A DNA stretch of 36,511 nucleotides from Gammaproteobacteria bacterium. Its GTDB lineage: Bacteria > Pseudomonadota > Gammaproteobacteria > Steroidobacterales > PWYM01. Location of the stretch: assembly GCA_003567855.1 (NCBI GenBank), contig PWYM01000156.1, forward strand, positions 1-36,511, written 5' to 3'. Shown here piece by piece: positions 7,027 to 13,142 of this stretch. The position numbers were made by a program, and so were the translations under genes. Every line of letters begins with the position of its first letter. The stretch's first letter is position 1. The notes below the pieces were generated by a model. It made no database searches, was not told the origin of the DNA, and saw only the letters and a list, made by a program, of their open reading frames with translations.

Positions 7027-8364
7027 ATGGCCAACATTCTCTTCGTGGATGATGACCCGGATTTCATCGCGGCCGTCCAGCCCCTGCTCAGGGACGAAGG
7101 CTACACGGTAGAGGTCGCCGCGTCTTTTCAGGACGCGCGCGCGATCCTTGACGGGCAGCGCTTCGATCTGCTGTTCGTCGACCTGATGCTGCCCGATGGC
7201 AACGGCCTCGAGCTGGCCTCCGATGACGGCCCCCCAACGGTCATCATTACCGGCCATCCGTCCATCGAGTCGGCGATACGCGCTGTTCGCGGCTCCGTCA
7301 TCGATTACATCGTGAAGCCTGTGGACCGGGGGCAGCTGCTGCGAAGCATCGAGCGTGCGCTGCGCGAGGCGCCCGGGCGGCACGACGATGATAAAACGCC
7401 CTCGCCCGGTGCCGGCGGCGGCGCCGCGGACCCGATCATCGGCGAGTCGGAGCCCATGAAGGCGCTTCGCCGCACGATCGTCGAGTACGGCGCCACCGAC
7501 ATCATCGTGCTGATCACCGGCGAGAGCGGCACCGGCAAGGAACTCGTCGCGCAGGCGTTGCACGACGCCCGCAACCCCGAAGAACCCTTCGTCGCGCTGA
7601 ACTGTGGCGCGATCCCGCAGGAGCTGCTCGCGAGCGAGCTGTTCGGCCACGAGAAGGGCAGCTTCACCGGCGCGGCCGCGCGCCGCAAGGGGCTGTTCGA
7701 GCGGGCGGGCGAGGGCACCGTTTTCCTCGACGAGATAGGCGAACTGCCGCTGCAGCAGCAGGTCGCGCTGCTGCGCGTGCTCGAGACGATGTCGGTGCAG
7801 CGTGTAGGCGGGGAGCGGGAGATCGACGTCGCGCCACGCGTGATCGCCGCGACCAATCGGGATCTTGCTCACGATGTTGGCGAGGGCGCGTTCAGGGAAG
7901 ACCTGTTTTTCCGCATCAGCGTGCTGACCATTCATGTGCCTCCGCTGCGCGAGCGCGAGGGTGACGTGGCGCTGCTCGCAAGGCATTTCCTTTTACAGTA
8001 CGCGGGCCAGTACGGCACGCCCCGAGAGATTTCCGACGAGTGCCTGGTGCGCCTCGAGGCCTACCGGTGGCCCGGCAACGTGCGGGAACTCAAGCATGCG
8101 CTGCTGCGCGCGGCCATACTCAATCGCGGTGAAACTGTCGTGCGTACTCTGCCCGACGATTTCGAGCAGCCGCCCGAGTGGACGCACCGGGCCGAAGACC
8201 TCGTGCCCGGCACGCCCATCAGGGAAGTGGAGCGTCGCCTGATCGAGAAGACGCTCGACCATTTCGACGGTAACAGGAAAATGACCGCCGACGCGCTCGG
8301 CGTCAGCCTGAAAACGCTTTACAACAGGCTTCGCGACTACGGTCGCGCGTCGCCCGAAAACTGA
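7027..8364 (+). CDS. Sigma-54-dependent response regulator, NtrC type
   Basis: From ATG 7027 (MANILFVDDDPDF) the protein has 445 residues; the in-frame ATG 7000 adds nine that do not belong to the receiver fold. The receiver domain (1-115) has the acidic pocket VDDD, phospho-acceptor Asp in FVDLMLPDGNG and Lys in VKPVD. The AAA+ domain (about 140-380) has Walker A GESGTGKE (from residue 166), Walker B VFLDEIGELP and the sigma-54 contact loop as GSFTGA (from residue 211), a tolerated variant of GAFTGA. A Fis-type helix-turn-helix ends the protein (MTADALGVSLKTLYNRL). It activates transcription by sigma-54 polymerase. The -24/-12 promoters at 4871, 5052, 9168, 9336 and 12270 make it the obvious local activator. 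The cognate kinase is divergent at 5315-6934. Confidence 0.95.
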   Translation: MANILFVDDDPDFIAAVQPLLRDEGYTVEVAASFQDARAILDGQRFDLLFVDLMLPDGNGLELASDDGPPTVIITGHPSIESAIRAVRGSVIDYIVKPVDRGQLLRSIERALREAPGRHDDDKTPSPGAGGGAADPIIGESEPMKALRRTIVEYGATDIIVLITGESGTGKELVAQALHDARNPEEPFVALNCGAIPQELLASELFGHEKGSFTGAAARRKGLFERAGEGTVFLDEIGELPLQQQVALLRVLETMSVQRVGGEREIDVAPRVIAATNRDLAHDVGEGAFREDLFFRISVLTIHVPPLREREGDVALLARHFLLQYAGQYGTPREISDECLVRLEAYRWPGNVRELKHALLRAAILNRGETVVRTLPDDFEQPPEWTHRAEDLVPGTPIREVERRLIEKTLDHFDGNRKMTADALGVSLKTLYNRLRDYGRASPEN

Positions 8365-8374
8365 CGCGGCGCGC

Positions 8375-8542
8375 TCACAACGGCGGCGGGCGCCGGCCGA
8401 AAGCAAAGGTGATCACCGCGAGGATCATCCCCACCACGAACAGGATCCACGCGATGTTGACTGCGGTGCCGGCGATGCCGGTGAGCCCGAACAGGCCCGC
8501 GATCAGTGCAATGATAAGAAAAGTGACAGCCCAGCTGATCAT
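8375..8542 (-). CDS. DUF1328 family small membrane protein
   Basis: The 55-residue product starts at the ATG complementary to 8540-8542, preceded by GGGAG. It has two hydrophobic helices (about 5-22 and 30-46) with the Gly-rich [20 protein letters not shown] pattern of DUF1328 and a short basic/proline tail. These proteins are common in proteobacterial stress loci, with unknown function. The gene lies 109 bases downstream of the BON-domain gene on the same strand; I find no promoter of its own in that gap. The longer frame to 8632 crosses the hairpin at 8586-8614 and is not used. The gene is convergent with the response regulator gene and ten bases from it. Confidence 0.88.
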   Translation of the reverse strand: MISWAVTFLIIALIAGLFGLTGIAGTAVNIAWILFVVGMILAVITFAFGRRPPPL

Positions 8543-8585
8543 TTGAATTCTCCCTTGAATTGAGAGCGGCCTTGGATAAAGGCGA

Positions 8586-8614
8586 GCGACGCCCGCGACG
8601 AAAACGGGCGTCGC
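8586..8614 (-). terminator. Hairpin(s) after the BON-domain gene
   Basis: GCGACGCCCG (8586-8595) and CGGGCGTCGC (8605-8614) form a perfect ten-pair stem with a nine-base loop. On the minus strand it is followed by TCGCCTTTAT, a weak T-rich tail. A second perfect seven-pair hairpin (CGCGTCA/TGACGCG, 8625-8642) lies between it and the BON stop. Together they probably attenuate read-through into the DUF1328 gene. Confidence 0.5.
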
Positions 8615-8651
8615 CCCGGTTTCACGCGTCACGATTGACGCGCGGACTGGC

Positions 8652-9080
8652 TCAGTTGCCGTCGTTCATGCCGACCGCGTCCCGGGCCTGGTCCACCGCC
8701 GTCGCGATGCGCAGTGACGTCGCATCGACGCTCTCAACGCCCTGGGTCTCGCGCGCGATCTTCACGGCATGGTTGACCTGCGACTGGTTCTCCACCTCGC
8801 CCGAGAGATAGACGGTCTTGTCGCGCGTCTCCACCGAGATGTCGAAGCCCGACACCGTCTGGTCCACGAGCAGCTGGGATTTCACCTTCGTGGTGATCCA
8901 GCCGTCGGTGATGGCCTCGGTCGGGATGCGTGACTCGGATTTCTCGTCATCCTGCTTGTCGTCGTCGGCACGCGCTTCGCTGAGCGCGAGGCCGGAGGCG
9001 AGCAGGAAGGCGGGCACGGTGGTGCCGAGAACGATCGACTTGCGAAGGCTCAATCGCTTGTGTCCTGGATGCTGGCTCAT
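8652..9080 (-). CDS. Secreted BON-domain protein (OsmY-like)
   Basis: The 142-residue precursor has a basic N-terminus, a hydrophobic signal segment (about 17-32) and a probable cleavage site near ARA-DD. An acidic linker and a single BON domain (about 55-130) follow. The BON features are [13 protein letters not shown], then [17 protein letters not shown] and an [10 protein letters not shown] segment. Members such as OsmY act in the periplasm during osmotic and envelope stress, probably binding membrane or phospholipid. The start is the ATG complementary to 9078-9080, with GGAG close upstream. A sigma-54-like promoter lies at 9168-9183, back to back with that of the gene at 9501. Domain call is firm; role inferred. 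Confidence 0.92.
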   Translation of the reverse strand: MSQHPGHKRLSLRKSIVLGTTVPAFLLASGLALSEARADDDKQDDEKSESRIPTEAITDGWITTKVKSQLLVDQTVSGFDISVETRDKTVYLSGEVENQSQVNHAVKIARETQGVESVDATSLRIATAVDQARDAVGMNDGN

Positions 9081-9167
9081 GATTGTCTCCTGGTGTGGTT
9101 GCCGGTGCGGGCGGCTGTCCGGACTGCATCGGCCGTCGGTGCCGGATGCCCCGCGTAGGCAGAGCTG

Positions 9168-9183
9168 TGCACGATCCGTGCCA
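9168..9183 (-). promoter_or_regulatory. Sigma-54-like promoter of the BON-domain gene
   Basis: Minus-strand TGGCACGGATCGTGCA has a perfect -24 element and GG-N10-GC spacing. The -12 element is GTGCA instead of TTGCA, so it is weaker than its neighbours. The predicted start near 9157 gives a leader of about 77 bases. Confidence 0.6.
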
Positions 9184-9335
9184 TGCTGATGTGCGCGTGG
9201 ATCAGGCGGTGTTTTCGACCGCGGAATGCGATTTACGGGGCGTGGGCGGAAACTTTTGCAGCCTGACAGTCAGGATTTACATACGACTGCGAACGTGGCG
9301 GATGGCGAACGCGCGGTACCGACGGGATGTATGTG

Positions 9336-9351
9336 TGGCACGCGCCTTGCA
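9336..9351 (+). promoter_or_regulatory. Sigma-54 promoter upstream of the small membrane gene cluster
   Basis: TGGCACGCGCCTTGCA matches the TGGCACG-N4-TTGCA consensus completely. The predicted start is near 9363. It would drive the gene at 9501 and possibly the following YqjD/YqjE-type genes, since no clear promoter is seen between them. Confidence 0.85.
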
Positions 9352-9447
9352 GTACATTTCCGTCGCTTTTAGGCCACGGCCGTGCTCTAAAATGCGGAAG
9401 GATGAGATGTCGCGGCTCGGCCAGATGCCATCGTGGCGTATCAAGTG

Positions 9448-9465
9448 CGACTACAATCGTAGTCG
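9448..9465 (+). promoter_or_regulatory. Inverted repeat in the leader of the gene at 9501
   Basis: CGACTAC (9448-9454) and GTAGTCG (9459-9465) form a perfect seven-pair inverted repeat with four bases between. It lies inside the predicted transcript, 36 bases before ATG 9501, so it could be an RNA hairpin or a protein-binding operator. Confidence 0.4.
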
Positions 9466-9500
9466 GCAGGCCTCGCGTTACTTCAAATGGAGCCTTCGGT

Positions 9501-9653
9501 ATGACCACAACCATCATCGGCATCCTGCTTCTGATTGCGGCAGTGATACTCGCGTTCAGGGTCACCGCAATGGCCGCCCGCGTCGCGTTCGGCGTGGTCG
9601 GATTCATTGGCCTTCTGATCATTCTCGTTCCGCTGCTCATCGTCAGCGACTGA
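9501..9653 (+). CDS. Small hydrophobic membrane protein, 50 residues
   Basis: ATG 9501 follows TGGAG at about the right distance and encodes a peptide that is almost entirely hydrophobic. It has two helices (about 4-20 and 27-46) joined by a single Arg-containing turn (FRVTAMAARVAFG) and ends in Ser-Asp. I do not recognise a named family with confidence; it resembles the tiny DUF-type membrane proteins that accompany stress regulons. It sits downstream of a perfect sigma-54 promoter, which argues that it is a real regulated gene. Longer frames beginning upstream run through that promoter and are rejected. Confidence 0.7.
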   Translation: MTTTIIGILLLIAAVILAFRVTAMAARVAFGVVGFIGLLIILVPLLIVSD

Positions 9654-9693
9654 CGGTCTTCGGCCCCTGCGCGGGGCGAAAGAATAAACAGTC

Positions 9694-9924
9694 GTGACTC
9701 ACGGGGAACGGTGGCTGAGCCCGTTTCAGCGGCGAATCGTCGGTCTGTCGATCGTCGGTCTCGCGCGGACGGTATTGTTTGCGCTTGCTGTACCGCTTTC
9801 GGCATTTGCCGTGACGCTCTGGAAGCACGTGCGGCGCCGCTACTTCAGTCGCGTCGTCAGTCACGACGCCCACCCGGGCGATACCCCGGGCTTGGGCGGT
9901 ATGCCCGAAGGTCCGAGTTCATGA
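9694..9924 (+). CDS. Hypothetical membrane protein, GTG start
   Basis: A GTG at 9694 begins a 76-residue frame with one strong hydrophobic helix (about residues 18-42). It is flanked by an amphipathic N-terminus and by a very basic segment (WKHVRRRYFSRVV), suggesting a single-pass protein with a cytoplasmic C-terminus. No good ribosome binding site is visible and no family is recognised. It lies 33 bases upstream of the DUF883 gene on the same strand, in a cluster of small envelope proteins, so it is plausible as part of that transcript. It could be a chance frame. Confidence 0.4.
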   Translation: MTHGERWLSPFQRRIVGLSIVGLARTVLFALAVPLSAFAVTLWKHVRRRYFSRVVSHDAHPGDTPGLGGMPEGPSS

Positions 9925-9957
9925 CCCGAACATCAACACCCGACGGAGGTATATGAC

Positions 9958-10260
9958 ATGGCCGAAAAACGCCAGAACCAGACCCGTCAGCCTAAAGATC
10001 CGGATGCGATCGACAGGACTGCTGACAAACTGCACGAATCGGTGGACCGGCTTGCCGAAGGAGCGAGACACGTGGATGAGACGGTGCGCGAACGAAAGCG
10101 CCAGGCCGAGGATAACGTCGCGTCGGCGGTGGCCGATGCGCGCGAGCAATCCGAGCTGTTGCTCACGAAGGCGAGCGGCTTCGTAAGGGCCAATCCGCTG
10201 CTCAGTATCGGACTCGCGATGCTGGCCGGCGCCATTCTCGACCGGAAACTGCGTCGCTGA
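9958..10260 (+). CDS. DUF883 family protein, YqjD/ElaB-like ribosome- or membrane-anchored stress protein
   Basis: ATG 9958 follows GGAGG (9945-9949). The 100-residue protein is a long, charged amphipathic helix (about 15-75, many Glu, Arg, Ala) ending in a C-terminal hydrophobic anchor (NPLLSIGLAMLAGAILDRKLRR region). The anchor has the Gly-rich pattern of the YqjD/ElaB/YgaM group. In E. coli these are stationary-phase proteins bound to the inner membrane and ribosomes. The stop overlaps the start of the next gene (TGATG), so it is translationally coupled to the YqjE-like gene, as in the E. coli yqjCDEK arrangement. Probably co-transcribed from the sigma-54 promoter at 9336 with the two preceding genes. 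Confidence 0.88.
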   Translation: MAEKRQNQTRQPKDPDAIDRTADKLHESVDRLAEGARHVDETVRERKRQAEDNVASAVADAREQSELLLTKASGFVRANPLLSIGLAMLAGAILDRKLRR

Positions 10261-10646
10261 TGGAGGAAGAGGCCCGCGAAGAGGAGCCTGAGGCCGGCGC
10301 AGAGGCCAGTAGCACCGACGCCAACGTCGCACTTCTGGTCAGCGCGCTAGTCCGGATAGGCCGGTATGGGGCCAAACTCGCGGCGCTCGAAGTCCAGGAG
10401 CGTCGCCGGGCGATGATGGTCGTCGGCCGCCTCACGGCGATGGCGTGGGCGTGCCTTCTGACCGGATGGGTGGGCCTGAACGCGGCGCTGGTGGCTTTCG
10501 CGCATGCGCATGCGGCGTTTGAACTCTGGGCGGTGTTGCTGGGTGTGTCGGTTGGCAATGGGCTGATCGCGGGGCTGTTGGCCTGGCGTGCACGGCATCG
10601 CTGGGCGGAAGTGAAGCGCTCGCCGCTGCGCGGGCTGATGAAGTAA
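10260..10646 (+). CDS. YqjE-like protein (phage holin family 3_6)
   Basis: The 128-residue product starts at ATG 10260, overlapping the stop of the DUF883 gene by one base. An acidic Glu-rich N-terminus (1-20) precedes an amphipathic stretch, then two transmembrane helices (about 57-78 and 86-108) and a basic C-terminus. This is the YqjE/Phage_holin_3_6 layout. Despite the name the family is chromosomal and its partner is YqjD; the function is unknown, with an association to membrane stress. The gene ends 14 bases from the convergent DedA-fusion gene. Confidence 0.85.
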   Translation: MEEEAREEEPEAGAEASSTDANVALLVSALVRIGRYGAKLAALEVQERRRAMMVVGRLTAMAWACLLTGWVGLNAALVAFAHAHAAFELWAVLLGVSVGNGLIAGLLAWRARHRWAEVKRSPLRGLMK

Positions 10647-10660
10647 AGCCGCGGGAAAGC

Positions 10661-12037
10661 TCAAGACCCGCCGCACTCGGGCGTGCCGGCTTTCCGGCTT
10701 CCGGACCGGGCATCGCCCAGCATCGTTGCGGGGAGCTCCAGCGCGGTGGCCCATCCCAGTCCCAGCGCAAACCCCAGGACCATGCCCGATGGTGCGGCCC
10801 ATCCGGCGACCAGGGTGCCCAGCGCCACCGCGCAGACGAGGAAGCACCCGAATCCCGCGGAGGTGACCGACGGGCCCCAGCCCCACGTCCGGGCCACGCC
10901 CGCGCTGAGGTGCACCACCATGGTGGTGGCTACCGCCACCGACACCGAGGGGAATTCGGCCCGGGGCACCACGCCCTCCAGCACGTAGATGTCGAGCAGG
11001 TAAGCGCCTCCACCCGCCCCGACGAGTCCCACCAGGATCCGGATGACCGAGCGCAGCTGTATCCAGCCGGCGGCGATGGCCACGGGGACGGTGAGGATGA
11101 GCACGCCCGGCCAGTGCAGGAACTGGAGCGTGGTCCGCGCGACGTTCACGGCCTCGTCGGTCCGATTGGCCACCATCCACTCCAGTACCGGGAAGTCCAG
11201 CAGTACCAGGCCCCGGACCGCCTGGGTCTGGGCCAGCACCAGCCCCACCCCCGCCACGGCCCCCATGAGCACCACGAAGGCCACGGTGAGGTTGAGCCCG
11301 CGGGCAAGGCCAGGGTGCAGACGACGGCCAACCCAGGCGAACCCGGGGCTGAGCGCCCGGACGATCCGGCGGGTCCCGGTCGCCGTGATCAACAGTCGGC
11401 CCGCAGCCTTTACCCTCCGCTGGTTCCGGGCGATCCGGGTCGTGGCCCACTTGATCAGCAGCCCGGCGAGAAAGAGGGTCAGCACGAAGGTGGCGGCTGT
11501 GCCGGCCACATCCTGGAGCCGGGTCCACGACTCTCCCAGAAAGTAGCCCAGCGTGCTCCAGGCGGCGGCCCACGCCAGGGTGGTGGGGGCATCGAAGGTG
11601 AGAAAGCGCCGATACGAGAGATTCGACGCACCGGCCAGGAAGGGCACCACGATTCGAGTCGGCGTGGTCAGCCGCCCCAGCACGATGGCCCATTCTCCCC
11701 GATCCTGCATGAAGGCCTGTGCGCTCCTGATGGGCCCACCCAGCAGGCGCTGGAGGAGCTGCGACTCCAGCACGCCCAGGCCCCAGCGACGTCCCAGCCA
11801 GTAGCCCGTGGAGTTGCCCGCGATGGTTCCGACCACCACGATGGTCACCAGCCAGCCAAGCGATATCTGGCCAAGGGAGGCGAGAATGCCGCCCGTGGCC
11901 ACGGCGATCTCTCCGGGCGTCACGAAGCCCAGAAAGAAGGCGGCCTCCGCCCAGCAGAGCACCCCGATGAGGAGGTATACCGTGGCGGCGGGCAGCCCCG
12001 TCAGGGTATCGAGAAACTGTTCTACGAGTTCTGCCAT
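10661..12037 (-). CDS. DedA family protein fused to a degenerate PAP2-like domain
   Basis: The N-terminal 200 residues are a DedA (SNARE-associated) domain: the membrane-embedded E-x3-FFLGFVTPGE motif near residues 31-43, the G-x4-GYWLGRRWG segment, and the conserved GRLTTPTRIVVPFLAG. DedA proteins are inner-membrane lipid transporters or scramblases. The C-terminal 240 residues have about six more helices. They show the spacing of a PAP2 phosphatase, but the FPSGH motif reads FPSVS, the K-x6-RP motif is not visible and no third motif with catalytic His is seen, so it should be inactive. Start ATG at 12037 lacks a strong ribosome binding site. Codons (CTC, GGG, CCC, AGG) look unlike those of neighbouring genes and the gene interrupts the stress cluster, hinting at transfer. 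Confidence 0.82.
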   Translation of the reverse strand: MAELVEQFLDTLTGLPAATVYLLIGVLCWAEAAFFLGFVTPGEIAVATGGILASLGQISLGWLVTIVVVGTIAGNSTGYWLGRRWGLGVLESQLLQRLLGGPIRSAQAFMQDRGEWAIVLGRLTTPTRIVVPFLAGASNLSYRRFLTFDAPTTLAWAAAWSTLGYFLGESWTRLQDVAGTAATFVLTLFLAGLLIKWATTRIARNQRRVKAAGRLLITATGTRRIVRALSPGFAWVGRRLHPGLARGLNLTVAFVVLMGAVAGVGLVLAQTQAVRGLVLLDFPVLEWMVANRTDEAVNVARTTLQFLHWPGVLILTVPVAIAAGWIQLRSVIRILVGLVGAGGGAYLLDIYVLEGVVPRAEFPSVSVAVATTMVVHLSAGVARTWGWGPSVTSAGFGCFLVCAVALGTLVAGWAAPSGMVLGFALGLGWATALELPATMLGDARSGSRKAGTPECGGS

Positions 12038-12357
12038 ATGCGGCTCAGCGAATGGGCAAAGTCAGGCAGGGCGGCGAGGGCGGGTGGCGCCGGACACCCG
12101 CAGTTCGGGCGAGAAGCGTACCCGCGATTCACCGTACCTGCCAGCCAGAGTTCACTCCCGTGGTCATTGGGAAATTCCGGCACCACGACTCGTAATCTTT
12201 ACTCTCGTTCCTGGGCTCGGCGCGCTTGGTTGCAGCCTTGAACCGCATCGCTGTGGGCTTCTCACGGGTTGGCACATGCCTTGCAGCCTGCTCACTGCCG
12301 GACACTCCGGTACCGACGTTTACACGGTTATGAGCAACGCAAACCCAGGAGAACATC
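12038..12357. other. Regulatory region between DedA-fusion and PRC-barrel genes
   Basis: These 320 bases contain no gene. They carry the sigma-54 promoter at 12270-12285 that reads into the PRC-barrel gene, and the upstream portion probably holds its activator sites. I see no promoter for the divergent DedA gene that I would defend. Confidence 0.5.
12270..12285 (+). promoter_or_regulatory. Sigma-54 promoter of the PRC-barrel gene
   Basis: TGGCACATGCCTTGCA matches both the -24 (TGGCAC) and -12 (TTGCA) elements with ten bases between GG and GC. The predicted start near 12297 gives a 61-base leader before ATG 12358. Confidence 0.85.
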
Positions 12358-12855
12358 ATGAAACATCTCGTCACGCTCGGCGCTCTGGCACTGACGCTAC
12401 CCGCCATCGCATTAGCGCATTCGCCCGAAGACGATCGCCTCGAGGGGGACAGGCAGCAGACCCAGCAAACCCGGATGCACCAGCAGGACGCGGAGCAGCA
12501 GACTGGACAATTGGCCAGCGAGAATCGCCTGACCCACCTCGCGCAGGATCACATCAAGCTTGATGACCTCAAGGATACGACCATCGTCAATCGGGAAGAT
12601 GAAGAGATCGGCACGGTCTCCGATGTCATTGTAGACCAGCAGGGCCAGGTGGCCGCCGTGGTGGCCAGTGCAGGTGGCGTCATGGGTCTTGGCAGCAAGA
12701 ACAAGGCGCTGTCGTGGGACGACATCCAGGTGCGTGTGAAGAACGATGACGATGACGATGACGAATACGAGGTCGTCGTCGATCTGAGCAAGCAGGAGTT
12801 CGAGAACCTGCCCGAGTTCGAGGCTGAGCGTCGCAGTACTTCCAGGGCGTTCTGA
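12358..12855 (+). CDS. Secreted PRC-barrel domain protein
   Basis: ATG 12358 follows AGGAGA. The 165-residue precursor has a signal peptide (about 1-20, cleavage near ALA-HS), then a Gln/Asp/His-rich linker (22-60) and a PRC-barrel domain (about 66-150). The barrel shows DLKDTTIVNREDEEIGTVSD, VDQQGQVAAVVASAGG and an aspartate run (six Asp) before EYEVVVDLSKQEFENLPEF. Exported PRC-barrel proteins are frequent in envelope-stress clusters, but no biochemical role is established. The Asp run could bind cations. The gene stands alone behind a perfect sigma-54 promoter and ends in a strong hairpin. Confidence 0.9.
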   Translation: MKHLVTLGALALTLPAIALAHSPEDDRLEGDRQQTQQTRMHQQDAEQQTGQLASENRLTHLAQDHIKLDDLKDTTIVNREDEEIGTVSDVIVDQQGQVAAVVASAGGVMGLGSKNKALSWDDIQVRVKNDDDDDDEYEVVVDLSKQEFENLPEFEAERRSTSRAF

Positions 12856-12931
12856 ACTGTCTGAGGCGAAAGCAAGGATCGTCATCATCCGGATTCGATC
12901 CCGTAGTTATTGACCCAATGGGAGATTGGGG

Positions 12932-12959
12932 GCGGGCTGTCCGTGGCCGGACAGCCCGC
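12932..12959. terminator. Strong hairpin between PRC-barrel and glucan synthase genes
   Basis: GCGGGCTGTCC (12932-12942) and GGACAGCCCGC (12949-12959) form a perfect 11-pair stem with a six-base loop between two convergent genes. No long T-run follows on either strand, so termination is probable but may need Rho. Confidence 0.6.
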
Positions 12960-13142
12960 ATGCTTCCGTGCCGAGGTGATGCCTGATGTGATTCAGTATC
13001 CTGGGGGCTGTCTGGCATCGGTCTACGGCGCTTCGGCGACCGCCATGTCGTCGGCGGACAGCTGCCGCCTGCGGCCTGCCTCTTCCATAAACTATCTCCG
13101 CCGATGTGCACGGAGCGTATGCCAAAGTCTCTTGCCGACAGC

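Larger units (their letters stand above)
9081..9500. other. Divergent regulatory region between BON and small-membrane-protein genes
   Basis: No gene is seen in these 420 bases. They hold two outward-facing -24/-12 promoters (9168-9183 minus, 9336-9351 plus) with 152 bases between them that could carry shared activator sites. A long leader with an inverted repeat (9448-9465) precedes the gene at 9501. I could not identify a convincing activator palindrome by eye. Confidence 0.6.

Noticed and set aside
9184-9335. Shared activator-site motif between the sigma-54 promoter regions
   Set aside because: Short words such as TTGCAGCC and ACGACT recur, but no palindrome with consistent spacing could be defended by eye; motif-discovery software on orthologues is needed.
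10910-12241. 443-codon plus-strand frame opposite the DedA fusion gene
   Set aside because: No recognisable domain and it would run through the DedA start; the minus-strand gene has conserved DedA motifs.
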